A DNA stretch of 64,000 nt from JASHPR01 sp963844655 (GTDB taxonomy: Bacteria > Actinomycetota > Actinomycetes > Streptosporangiales > Streptosporangiaceae): positions 496,001-560,000 of the forward strand of contig CAWJPA010000009.1 in assembly GCA_963844655.1 (NCBI GenBank). The letters run 5' to 3'. A program made the translations under genes and the position numbers. A model generated the notes under the pieces. It worked only from the letters and a program-made list of their open reading frames with translations, did no database searches and was not told the DNA's origin. Below, in pieces: positions 16,312 through 24,665 of the stretch. Position 1 is the stretch's first letter. Every line of letters starts with the position of its first letter.

Positions 16312-17838
16312 TCATATGTGTGCCTCCGCTGGATCGGCGAGCCCCTGGTCGGCGCGCAGCGCCCGCGCGGCTAGCAGGCCCGCGCTGAGCAGGCCGGGAA
16401 CCCCCGGGTGCACTCCCCCGCCGCCCAGGTAGAACCCGGGGACCGGGGTTCGCGTGTCCGCGCAGAGCGGGTGCGGCCGCCGGTCCAGGGTCTGCGCCGG
16501 GCTCAGCGCCCCCTGCCGCGCGGTCCCGGCACCGGTGGTGCCGAACCGCCGCCTGAGGTCGCCGGGCGCGTCGGCGAACTGCGCGATCAGCTGAGCCTCG
16601 CGCAGGGCCGGGAACGCCTGGCTCAGGAAGTCCCAGCACGCGCCGCGGTAGCCGCGCCGGGCCCGGTCCCAGGAGCCGTCCGGGTGGCTGAGCGGCGCGA
16701 AGCTGTCAAAGCGCAGCGCGTGCAGCGGCCCGTACGGACCGGGTGAGGCCTGCAACGGGTCGTGGGCGGTGGTCACGCTCAGCAGCCCCGCGGGCCGCCG
16801 CGGCAGCCACCCGGCGCGCACCGCGGCCAGGTGATCGTCCAGATCCCGGACGCCACCGAACCCCACCAGCCGCCCGTAAGGCTCACCGCCGGCCGGGGCG
16901 GCCGGGGGCGTCCCGACGATGCCGTAGTGCGCGATGAAGCAGCCCAGGTCGTCGGTCACCCAGTCGCGTCCCGCGGCGGCGAGCCCGTCGGGGACTTCGG
17001 CGGGGTCGATCAGCGCGGTGAACGTGGTGTGCGGGTCTAGCGTGCAGATCACGCTGCGCGCGCTGACCTGCTGCCCGTCCGCGCAGGACAGCCGGAAGCC
17101 GGGCCCGTCGCGGCGCACGGTGGTGACCAGGGCCGACACCCGGCAGTCCGCCCCAGCGCTCGCCGCGATCCGGAACAGGGCGTTCGCCAGGTTCTTCGAG
17201 CCGCCCGCGACCAGCGCGGGAGAGAACCAGCGGGCGACGGCGAACCCGCCGACGGCACCGAGACGCTGGTCCGGGTCGGCGAAGCCGCTGGCGGCACAGG
17301 CGTACCGGAGCGCGAGCCGGCCAGGCTCGCTGTCGGCGAGCGCGGCCAGCCCGGCCGGGGTGAGGCCGGCCAGGTCGGCCGCGGCGCCCTCGCCGCGAGA
17401 CCGCCAGCCGTCCAGCAGGGCCTGCTCCGGCTGCGGCGGCAGGTACAGGGCCGGGGCGCAGGCCCGGCTGATCGAGGCGAGCATGCCCGGCACGGCCCCG
17501 CCCAGCCCGGCCCCGCCGCGGCCCACGGGGTGCGCGCCGCCGGGTGTCATCACCTCCAGCGCCACGCCGGGCTCGACGAAGGCCACGCCGTGCCCGGCCA
17601 GGCCCAGGCCGGTCACCACGGGATTGTCCGCGCCGAGCGGGAGGGCGGCCTGGGCCTGGTTGAAGGTGAACGGCGTGGAGTAGTCGTCGGAGGCCATGGT
17701 CCCGCCCCGCTCGAACCGCCGCTCGAGCACGACCACGTCAGCGCCCGCCCGGGCCAGGTAGGCGGCCGCGGTCAGGCCGTTCGGCCCGGCGCCGATGATC
17801 GCTACCTCGAAGTTCCCGTGCTTACTGTCGCTGGCCAC
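16312..17838 (-). CDS. FAD-dependent oxidoreductase, phytoene-desaturase-like (second of tandem pair)
   Basis: A 508-residue flavoprotein of the CrtI/amine-oxidase superfamily. The N-terminal dinucleotide motif is GAGPNGLTAAAYLARAG followed by VVVLERR. The C-terminal FAD signature PGFYLGGGGVHPGVPGLLSAG is intact. I start at GTG 17838, seven bases after the stop of the preceding gene; a longer open frame to 18186 lies inside that gene and lacks conservation. CrtI-like proteins oxidise or saturate C-C bonds in varied substrates, and no carotenoid genes are nearby, so a catabolic role is more likely (inference). Confidence 0.85.
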   Translation of the reverse strand: MASDSKHGNFEVAIIGAGPNGLTAAAYLARAGADVVVLERRFERGGTMASDDYSTPFTFNQAQAALPLGADNPVVTGLGLAGHGVAFVEPGVALEVMTPGGAHPVGRGGAGLGGAVPGMLASISRACAPALYLPPQPEQALLDGWRSRGEGAAADLAGLTPAGLAALADSEPGRLALRYACAASGFADPDQRLGAVGGFAVARWFSPALVAGGSKNLANALFRIAASAGADCRVSALVTTVRRDGPGFRLSCADGQQVSARSVICTLDPHTTFTALIDPAEVPDGLAAAGRDWVTDDLGCFIAHYGIVGTPPAAPAGGEPYGRLVGFGGVRDLDDHLAAVRAGWLPRRPAGLLSVTTAHDPLQASPGPYGPLHALRFDSFAPLSHPDGSWDRARRGYRGACWDFLSQAFPALREAQLIAQFADAPGDLRRRFGTTGAGTARQGALSPAQTLDRRPHPLCADTRTPVPGFYLGGGGVHPGVPGLLSAGLLAARALRADQGLADPAEAHI

Positions 17839-17845
17839 GGCGTTC

Positions 17846-19582
17846 TCACCCGGTCCGGCTCGAGGGCGGGTCCCGGTCCAGCAGCCGCGCCAGGTTGTGC
17901 TCGTACCACTCGCAGGGCCGGGAGGTCCACCACGGCTGGTCGCGCACGCCCGCGTCGGCGGCCACCACCTGGGCGGCGTTGTAGCCCGCGGCCATCCAGC
18001 TGAGGCCGACCGGCCAGACCCCGTTCGACATGTACAGCCCGGGCACCGGCATCCGGTACGGCATGCGGCCGAGAATCCACTGGTCCTCGGTGAAGTCGCC
18101 GCCGACCACCTGCCCGAACTTGGCCGACCGGTTGAGCCGCCAGTTGTCCAGCGGGGTCCAGTCGTAGTAGTCGAGCACGCTGGCATCCCAGTCCCGCACG
18201 AGCTGGCTCATGATCGCGTTCCTAGCCGCCACGAGCTCGTGGCGCAGCGGCCCGTCCCAGGCCCGGGGCCCGCCCAGGCCGTGCAGGGCGTAGGGGAAGC
18301 ACTCCTCGGCGCGCAGCACCGTGTACCCCTCGGGCGAGGTGGCGGTGGGGTCAGCGGGGGCGGGATAGGTGAACTCCATGAGCTGGCCCGACGCCTTCCA
18401 GGTGTCGTTGCCGAGCATGTCCACCAGGTACTGCTTGGTGCCCTCCCAGGAGTCGAAGGCCCGGTACACCAGGATCGCGTCGTCGATCAGCGGGTCGAAA
18501 CCCGCGGACGCCCAGGAAACGCGCCGGTCGAGCAGCCACGAGGTCACGTGCGACCCGCGCAGGCCCATCTGCCAGTACTGCATCTTGGCGGCCAGCAGCG
18601 GGTCGGCCGCCTCCAGGGTCCCGGGCCCGACCAGCCGCCGCGTCTCAGGCACGCCGACGTTGCTGATCACCGCCCGGCGCGCGCGCACCTCCCGGCCCGG
18701 GTAGAGCGACCGCTCGGCGAGCCGGACGCCCACCGCGCGGCCGCCGGAGGTCACGATCTCCTCGACCGCGGCTGACGTCCACAGCTCCCCGCCATGGTCG
18801 AGGAAGCAGCGGGTGAGCGCGTCGGCCTGGACCTCGTTCCCGCCGATGCCTACGCCGGTCGTGTAGTAGAGCGCGAACGTGGTGCCCAGGGCGCCCTGGC
18901 CGCGCGCGAACGGCGCGCCGTGCTCCCAGAAGGCCACGGGGGTCATCAGGATCTGGCGGCACGCGTCCGACTCGAACGTACGCTCGCACAGCTCGGGCCC
19001 GGTCATCTCCATCATCTGCTCGACCGGGTAGTCCATCGCGTACGCGCACAGCTCGAACACCCGGGGCAGCCGGCTGGGATCGGGATGCGGGGAGAACGAG
19101 CTCAGCTCGTTGAACTCCACCATGGTCTCGTGGACCCGGGACTGGATCTCCAGCATCCGCTGGCCGTCCCTGGCCGAGTGCCGGCCGAAGTTCGCCGCGG
19201 TGCGCTCGGGATCCTGGCAGATCAGGCAGTTGGTGCCGTCCCGGTAGGTGGTGGCGAGCACGACCGGGGACGCGGCGAACCTGAACCCGTACCGCTCCAG
19301 GTCCAGGTCCCCGATGACCGGCGAGTTGCCGGCGAACGAGACCCCGACGTGCGGGCTGTCCAGGACCTGCGGCCACGTCTCATGTGTGCAGCAGAACGAC
19401 GCGAGCTCGGCGTTGGCCTCCACGATCAGGACCTGCAGGCCCGCCTTCTGCAGGTAGGCCGCGGCGGGCAGGCCGCCGGACAGCCCGCCGCCCACGACGA
19501 TCACGTCGACGGCGCTCGTGGTACCAGGCGCTGCGGAATGAGGCACGGGGGAATCGGGCACGGGGGTATCAGGCCCGGGCAT
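17846..19582 (-). CDS. FAD-dependent oxidoreductase, phytoene-desaturase-like (first of tandem pair)
   Basis: A 578-residue flavoprotein. The FAD-binding motif is VVGGGLSGGLPAAAYLQKAG with VLIVEAN, preceded by a ~25-residue Pro-rich tail. The C-terminus ends in the usual PVPGLYMSNGVWPVG...GYNAAQVVA region. Cysteine pairs near the N-terminus (SFCCTHE and NCLICQ) are unusual and may be structural. Its ATG overlaps the stop of the ureohydrolase gene (ATGA), so translation is coupled. It is homologous in fold to the next gene, and the two may form a heteromeric enzyme or act in sequence; the substrate is unknown. Confidence 0.85.
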   Translation of the reverse strand: MPGPDTPVPDSPVPHSAAPGTTSAVDVIVVGGGLSGGLPAAAYLQKAGLQVLIVEANAELASFCCTHETWPQVLDSPHVGVSFAGNSPVIGDLDLERYGFRFAASPVVLATTYRDGTNCLICQDPERTAANFGRHSARDGQRMLEIQSRVHETMVEFNELSSFSPHPDPSRLPRVFELCAYAMDYPVEQMMEMTGPELCERTFESDACRQILMTPVAFWEHGAPFARGQGALGTTFALYYTTGVGIGGNEVQADALTRCFLDHGGELWTSAAVEEIVTSGGRAVGVRLAERSLYPGREVRARRAVISNVGVPETRRLVGPGTLEAADPLLAAKMQYWQMGLRGSHVTSWLLDRRVSWASAGFDPLIDDAILVYRAFDSWEGTKQYLVDMLGNDTWKASGQLMEFTYPAPADPTATSPEGYTVLRAEECFPYALHGLGGPRAWDGPLRHELVAARNAIMSQLVRDWDASVLDYYDWTPLDNWRLNRSAKFGQVVGGDFTEDQWILGRMPYRMPVPGLYMSNGVWPVGLSWMAAGYNAAQVVAADAGVRDQPWWTSRPCEWYEHNLARLLDRDPPSSRTG

Positions 19583-20544
19583 CAGGACCGCTGGCCGAGC
19601 AGGGCCACGATGTCGAAGACCACCGTGGCCGCGGCGATGGCGGTGATCTCGGCGTGGTCGTAGGGCGGTGACACCTCGACCACGTCGGCGCTGACGAGAT
19701 TGAGCTGGGTCAGCCCGCGCAGCACGCGCAGCAGCTCGCGGCTGGTCAGCCCGCCCGCCTCTGGTGTCCCTGTCCCTGGCGCGGCCGACGGGTCGAGCAC
19801 GTCGATGTCGATGGACAGGTACACGGGCAGGTCGGCCACGCGCTCGGTGATCGCGCCGATGGTCCCGGCCACGCCCAGGTCGTCGACGTCGCTGGCCCGG
19901 ATGGTCCTGAAGCCGAACCGCCGGTCGTCATCGAGATCCTCGCGGCCGTAGATGGGCCCGCGGATGCCCACGTGGATCGAGTGGTCCTCGACCAGGAGGC
20001 TCTCCTCGAACGCCCGCCGGAAGATGGTGCCGTGCGTGGTCGGCGCGTTGAAGTAGGTGTCCCAGGTGTCCAGGTGGGCGTCGAAGTGCACCAGCGCGAC
20101 CGGGCCGTGCTCCCGCACCACCGACCGCAGCATCGGCAGCGCGATCGTGTGGTCACCGCCGACCGCGATGACCTTCCTGCCGCCATGCAGCAGCTCGCCG
20201 GCGTGCCCCGCGATCTGGTCCATGGCCGCGTCGATCGAGAACGGCGTGACCGGCACGTCCCCCGCGTCGACGACCTGGGCCTGGCCGAACGGGGCGCAGT
20301 CCAGCTCGACATGGTGGCCGGGCCGCAGGTGCCGCGACGCCTGGCGGACGGCCATCGGGCCGAACCTGGCGCCCGGGCGGTAGGAGACCCCGTTGTCGAA
20401 CGGCGCGCCCAGGATCGCGATGTCGTAGTCGGGGACCCGGTCGATCTCCGGCAGCCGGGCGAACGACCCGGAACCCGCGAACCTGGGCACCTTGCGCCCG
20501 TCGACCGGCCCGATCGGCTCGGGTCCGCCGGTGTGCTCAGGCAT
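19582..20544 (-). CDS. speB: Agmatinase / ureohydrolase family enzyme
   Basis: A 320-residue arginase-fold enzyme hydrolysing a guanidino compound to an amine plus urea. The binuclear Mn2+ ligands are in GGDHT, HFDAHLDT and SIDIDVLDP. The segment DNGVSYRPGARFGPMAVRQ is typical of agmatinase/guanidinobutyrase/guanidinopropionase. These cannot be distinguished by motif alone, so the exact guanidino substrate is open. It sits in an operon with an APC permease and dehydrogenases, which fits uptake and breakdown of a guanidino or polyamine compound. The ATG at 20544 has a GGGAG RBS. Confidence 0.88.
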   Translation of the reverse strand: MPEHTGGPEPIGPVDGRKVPRFAGSGSFARLPEIDRVPDYDIAILGAPFDNGVSYRPGARFGPMAVRQASRHLRPGHHVELDCAPFGQAQVVDAGDVPVTPFSIDAAMDQIAGHAGELLHGGRKVIAVGGDHTIALPMLRSVVREHGPVALVHFDAHLDTWDTYFNAPTTHGTIFRRAFEESLLVEDHSIHVGIRGPIYGREDLDDDRRFGFRTIRASDVDDLGVAGTIGAITERVADLPVYLSIDIDVLDPSAAPGTGTPEAGGLTSRELLRVLRGLTQLNLVSADVVEVSPPYDHAEITAIAAATVVFDIVALLGQRS

Positions 20545-20572
20545 GAAGTCTCCCGTCTGTGAATCGCGAGGG

Positions 20573-21334
20573 TCAGGCTCGGGTGCGGGTCACCCCGCCG
20601 CTGGGCTGCAGCACTTGCCCGATGACCGCGCCCGACCCCGGCCCGGCCAGGAAGGACACGGCGGCGGCGATGTCCTCCGCGCTGGCCAGCTGGCGGATCG
20701 GGATCAGCTCGGCGTAACGCCGCCGCATCTCGTCCAGGGAGATGCCCGCGTCGTCGGCGTCCACCTGCAGCTGCTCGGTGTCGATGAACGCGGGGGCGAT
20801 CGCGTTGGTGAGGATGCCCTGCGGGCCCAGCTCCCGGCCCAGCCCCTTGGCCAGCGCGATCAGCCCGGCCTTGGACGCGGCGTAGGCGGTCGCGTTGGGG
20901 TAGCCGATCACGCCCCAGCCGGAGCTGATGATGACGATGCGCCCGTGGCCCTGGGCGCGCATGCCGGGGATCACCGCCTGGATGATCCGGAAGTGCCCGG
21001 ACAGGTTCACGTCGATCTGGCGCCACCACTCGTCAGGGGCGGACTCCAGGAACGGGCTCATCGCCATGGCCGCGGCGTTGGCCACCAGCACCGTCACCGG
21101 CCCGGCCTGGCCGGCCACGGCCGCGACCAGGGCCGGGCCCGCCCCGGGGTCGGCGATGTCCGCGGGGACGGCGATCCCGCCGATGCTGGCGGCCAGCTCG
21201 GTGAGCCGGCCGTCATCGGCGATGTCGTTGACCGCGACCGTGAAGCCGTCCGCCGCGAGCCGCAGGGCCGTGGCCCGGCCCAGGCCCTGGGCCGCGCCGG
21301 TGACCAGGGCCACACCGCGGTCCGGCCCGGCCAC
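20573..21334 (-). CDS. SDR family NAD(P)-dependent oxidoreductase
   Basis: A 253-residue classical short-chain dehydrogenase. The cofactor motif is TGAAQGLGRATAL. The catalytic triad is Ser in VIISSGWG with the YAASK Tyr and Lys. The segment VNDIADDGR after beta-2 suggests NAD(H) preference. It starts with GTG at 21334 just one base after the stop of the upstream SDR gene and ends 28 nt before the ureohydrolase gene. It probably oxidises a hydroxyl group in the pathway of the operon; the substrate is unknown. Confidence 0.9.
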   Translation of the reverse strand: MAGPDRGVALVTGAAQGLGRATALRLAADGFTVAVNDIADDGRLTELAASIGGIAVPADIADPGAGPALVAAVAGQAGPVTVLVANAAAMAMSPFLESAPDEWWRQIDVNLSGHFRIIQAVIPGMRAQGHGRIVIISSGWGVIGYPNATAYAASKAGLIALAKGLGRELGPQGILTNAIAPAFIDTEQLQVDADDAGISLDEMRRRYAELIPIRQLASAEDIAAAVSFLAGPGSGAVIGQVLQPSGGVTRTRA

Positions 21335-21335
21335 G

Positions 21336-22052
21336 TCAGATCACCGCCCCGGCGTTGGGCGAGAGCACCTCGCCGCAGTACATGGATCCCTCCGTGGCCA
21401 GGTAGTACACGGCGTGCGCGATCTCCTTGGGGGTCACAAGACGTCCCAGCGGCAGCGTTGAGAGATAGTCGGGTTTCCGCCAGAGCGAGTCCGGGGCCAG
21501 CAGCGGCGTGTCGGTGGGGCCCGGGGCCACCGCGTTGACCCGGATGCTGGTCTCAGCGACCTCCATGGCCAGCGACTTGACCAGGCCGAGCACGGCCCCC
21601 TTGGCCGCGACGTAGTGCAGGTCGGTGGCGCTGCCGGCCAGCGCGAGCTCGGAGGAGATCGCGACGATGACCCCCTGGCCCCGGCTGAGCATGTGCGGCA
21701 GCACCGCGGCGCAGCAGTTCACCGTGCCACCCAGGATGACCGAGAGCATCCGGTCCCACTGCGCGGCCGTGATCTCGGCGACGTCGAGGCCTTCCTCGTA
21801 GTAGCCGGCCGCGCTGACCAGGAGGTCGATCTGGCCGAACCGCTGCGCGGCCTGATCCACCGCCGCCGCGACCGCGGCCCGGTCCGACACGTCCGCCTGC
21901 AGGGGCAGGTCGGTGCCGGACGGGTTCAGGTCGATACCGGCCGTGCGCCAGCCGGACCCGCGCATCAGCTCGGCGCAGGCACGGCCGATCCCGCTGGCCG
22001 CACCGGTGATGACCGCGACGGGCGCCGGGCGGCCAGGTCCGGCTGAGGTCAC
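21336..22052 (-). CDS. SDR family NAD(P)-dependent oxidoreductase
   Basis: A 238-residue classical short-chain dehydrogenase. The cofactor motif is TGAASGIGRACAEL, with Asp in AGIDLNPS favouring NAD. The Ser is in AISSELALAG and the catalytic Tyr/Lys in YVAAK. The start is GTG 22052, overlapping the stop of the permease gene (GTGA). The longer open frame to 23231 runs antisense-free through the permease gene in another frame and is not credible. It is a distant paralogue of the following SDR gene. Confidence 0.9.
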   Translation of the reverse strand: MTSAGPGRPAPVAVITGAASGIGRACAELMRGSGWRTAGIDLNPSGTDLPLQADVSDRAAVAAAVDQAAQRFGQIDLLVSAAGYYEEGLDVAEITAAQWDRMLSVILGGTVNCCAAVLPHMLSRGQGVIVAISSELALAGSATDLHYVAAKGAVLGLVKSLAMEVAETSIRVNAVAPGPTDTPLLAPDSLWRKPDYLSTLPLGRLVTPKEIAHAVYYLATEGSMYCGEVLSPNAGAVI

Positions 22053-23524
22053 GCCTCCTCCGCCTCGGGGACCGCGGCCGCCGGGCGGTGGGCCTGGGCC
22101 AGGAGGGTGGCGGGCGCGCCGGGCCGGAACGACCACAGGCAGATCGCCACGCCGAGCACGCCAAGCACCCCGGTCATGATGAGGACGCCCCAGTTGAGAT
22201 ACCAGTCGCTGAACACCGGCCGGGGCCAGACCAGGTTGACGATCTCGGCGGTCAGCCAGACTGTGGCGATGCCGGTGATCAGGCGGATCGACCGCTCGCC
22301 CCACGCATCGGGGGTGGGCGGCAGCTGGCCGCGCCACTGCTTGTAGGCCTGGGCCAGGATCGGCATGTAGTAGGAGAGGATAAAGCCGAACGCCGAGAAC
22401 GAGACCAGCAGCGAGAACACCTTGGACGCGCCGGCGAAGATCAGCGCGCCCGCGATGAGGATGGTCAGGCCAATCGCGTATCTGGGCAGGTTCTCGCGCC
22501 CGGAGAGCCGGCCAAGCATCCGGGTTCCTGGCAGCATCCGGTCGCGGGCGCAGGCCCAGATCGCCCGGGTGACCGCGGTCTGCACGGCGATCATGCTGGA
22601 GGTGAAGCCGATCACGAGCGCGATGAGCAGGGTCCGCCCCGCCCCTGATCCGTAGGCGGTCTCCAGGGTGGTGGCGATGGGGTTGGTGTCCTTGCCCGAC
22701 ATCACCGCGGAAATGTTGGGAATCGCGAGGATGAGGCCGAGGCAGGCGATCATGACCAGCAGCCCGCCGACCGCGAGCGAGAGGATGACGGCCTTGGGCA
22801 GCACCTTGCGGGACTCCTGGACCTCTTCGCCGATGGACGCCGAGGCCTCGAAGCCAATGAACGAGTAGGCGATATAGGCGACGGGGAGCAGAAACGCGCC
22901 GAACAGCCAGCCGGTGCCGTGCCCGGTGCCGCCGGTGTTGGTCAGGATCGACCACGGGTTGACCTGGTGCGCGATCAGCAGCGTGATGCCGATACCGGCG
23001 GATGCGATGATCTCCATGACGAGTGCGATGTAGATCAGGCCCTTCAGCAGCCGCCCGCCGAGCAGGTTTGCCGCCGAGCCGAAGAGCAGGACCCCGATGG
23101 CCACCAGCTCCACGGTGGTCTGGGAGGGTGAATCCACTCCCGCGGCGCCCAGGATGTAGGGGGAAGCGGTGATCGGCAGGACCGCCAGGGTGAGGGTGAG
23201 TCCCCACATGTAGGCCCAGCCGGTGAACCATCCGTACCGGGGGCCGATCAGCTCACGCGACCAGGCGTAGACGCTGCCCTGGAGCGGCCATTTCGAGACC
23301 AGGTTCCCGAAGACCCCGCACACGACCAGCTGCCCGGCCAGCACCAGCGGGAACGCCCAGAAGAACGCCGGCCCGGCCGCGACGATGCCGATCGCGAAGA
23401 CCGTGTAGATGCCGACGATCGGCGACAGGTCGGCGAACGAGAGCGCGAACGCCGAGCGCAGCTTGAAGTCCCGTACCGGCCGTCTGTCCGACGGGTTCTC
23501 GGTCACGGCAGAAGTCTCAGTCAT
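22049..23524 (-). CDS. APC family amino acid/polyamine permease
   Basis: A 491-residue membrane protein with about 12 hydrophobic helices. The N-terminal FALSFADLSPIVGIYTVF segment and the SYSFIGFEASASIGEEVQES loop are typical of APC-superfamily amino acid and polyamine/GABA-type transporters. It probably imports the substrate of the operon by cation symport or exchange. The ATG at 23524 has GAGAGG upstream. It lies 27 nt after the deacetylase gene and overlaps the following SDR gene. Substrate specificity is not readable, but the downstream ureohydrolase suggests a guanidino or amino compound. Confidence 0.9.
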   Translation of the reverse strand: MTETSAVTENPSDRRPVRDFKLRSAFALSFADLSPIVGIYTVFAIGIVAAGPAFFWAFPLVLAGQLVVCGVFGNLVSKWPLQGSVYAWSRELIGPRYGWFTGWAYMWGLTLTLAVLPITASPYILGAAGVDSPSQTTVELVAIGVLLFGSAANLLGGRLLKGLIYIALVMEIIASAGIGITLLIAHQVNPWSILTNTGGTGHGTGWLFGAFLLPVAYIAYSFIGFEASASIGEEVQESRKVLPKAVILSLAVGGLLVMIACLGLILAIPNISAVMSGKDTNPIATTLETAYGSGAGRTLLIALVIGFTSSMIAVQTAVTRAIWACARDRMLPGTRMLGRLSGRENLPRYAIGLTILIAGALIFAGASKVFSLLVSFSAFGFILSYYMPILAQAYKQWRGQLPPTPDAWGERSIRLITGIATVWLTAEIVNLVWPRPVFSDWYLNWGVLIMTGVLGVLGVAICLWSFRPGAPATLLAQAHRPAAAVPEAEEA

Positions 23525-23551
23525 GGTGTCCTCTCAGGCCTGAGCGCGTCG

Positions 23552-24508
23552 TCAGCCAGGCGGGCGGGTGACCCAGTAGGCGTCCGCGGGAAGGATCGGC
23601 TGCGGGCAGGTGCGGGGAGCCAGGTTCAGCGATGCCGTGTGCCTGGCCACCTCGCCGACCGTGGTAATCCAGAGCCCGTCCAGGGACGTCATCCGCTCGA
23701 TCAGCCGTTCCAGGGCCTCGGCTCGGGACGGCCGTCCGGACAGGAAGGGGTGACAGCAGAGCACGAACGCCGCACCGAGCCTGTGCATGGCCTCGAGCTC
23801 GAGCGTCCACATCTCGAGCGCCTTGGCCGGGCTCTCGATGACGCCGGGGCCGGTCAGGCCCGGCAGGTACGCGTACTGCTCCCAGTCGTCGAGGCCCCAC
23901 GACACCGGGACCTCCACCAGGGTGGCGGGCCCTCCTGGGGCGTCGTCCACGGCGAGCACATACGGGTGGTCGGAGTCCATCAGGCTGGAATCCCACCGGA
24001 ACCCGCGCTCGGCCAGCAGCCGGGGCGTGTTGTAGGTCATCTCCCACATCGGGGCGCGGTAGCCCTCGGGCCGCACTCCGGCCACGTCGCGCAGCGCACG
24101 CAGGCCGAGGTCAAGCATGGCGGCCTCGGTCGTGGCGTCCATGCCGATGGTGTTCTCGTGGAAGTAGCTGTGGTGCGCGATCTCGTGCCCGGCGTCGGCC
24201 ACGGCCCGCACCACGTCCGGGTAGCGGTGCGCCGAGTAGCCCGGGATAAAGAACGTGGCCCGGATGTCATGCCTGGCAAGCAGCTCCAGGATCCGGGGCA
24301 CGGCCACCAGCGGGCCGTAGGACTGATGGCTCATCGGGGTCATCCGCCTGATCGCGGAGATGTCCTCGGTCAGGATCGGCGCCTCGGCGTCCATGTCGAA
24401 GGTCAGGCAGGCCGCTGCGGTCCTGCCCTCGGGCCACGTGATCGGCACGGGCGGTACGGCACTGCTGGCCAGCCCGCCGGAAGGCGGGGGCAGTTCGGCC
24501 TCGGTCAT
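23552..24508 (-). CDS. Polysaccharide deacetylase (NodB-fold) family hydrolase, PuuE-like
   Basis: A 318-residue NodB-fold hydrolase acting on C-N bonds. Motifs are the TFDMDAE segment with the metal/catalytic Asp, HHSYFHE carrying the two metal His, RAPMWE and the C-terminal CCHPFLSG. This architecture is found in PuuE-type allantoinases and in peptidoglycan/chitin deacetylases; there is no signal peptide, which favours a cytoplasmic small-molecule amidohydrolase. The ATG at 24508 is taken as start. It is the first gene of the operon and diverges from a PucR regulator, the class that controls purine/allantoin and polyamine catabolism. Confidence 0.85.
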   Translation of the reverse strand: MTEAELPPPSGGLASSAVPPVPITWPEGRTAAACLTFDMDAEAPILTEDISAIRRMTPMSHQSYGPLVAVPRILELLARHDIRATFFIPGYSAHRYPDVVRAVADAGHEIAHHSYFHENTIGMDATTEAAMLDLGLRALRDVAGVRPEGYRAPMWEMTYNTPRLLAERGFRWDSSLMDSDHPYVLAVDDAPGGPATLVEVPVSWGLDDWEQYAYLPGLTGPGVIESPAKALEMWTLELEAMHRLGAAFVLCCHPFLSGRPSRAEALERLIERMTSLDGLWITTVGEVARHTASLNLAPRTCPQPILPADAYWVTRPPG

Positions 24509-24599
24509 CGGCGGCTCCGGCGCTCTCGTTGTGCGCGTGAGACTACGGATCACCGCCGGGAGGAACCATCCGACCCGGGCGCAAACCTTCCGCCGCGAC

Positions 24600-24615
24600 T
24601 CATACTGGGGTATGA
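24600..24615. promoter_or_regulatory. Inverted repeat TCATAC-N4-GTATGA in the divergent PucR/operon control region
   Basis: Two perfect 6-bp arms (24600-24605 and 24610-24615) lie between the divergent deacetylase and PucR genes. CATACT within it also resembles a -10 element for the PucR gene. It is the best candidate operator for autoregulation and operon control, with unproven function. Confidence 0.5.
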
Positions 24616-24665
24616 ACGGTGCACCCGAGCGTTACCAGGGGACCACGGGCGAACGGAGGAGCCGG

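Noticed and set aside
16312..18186. Longer form of the second FAD oxidoreductase starting at 18186
   Set aside because: The extra 116 residues are in another frame of the preceding gene; the GTG at 17838 follows its stop by 7 nt.
21336..23231. Longer form of the second SDR through the permease gene
   Set aside because: The upstream part is a frame shadow of the permease; GTG 22052 overlaps the permease stop.
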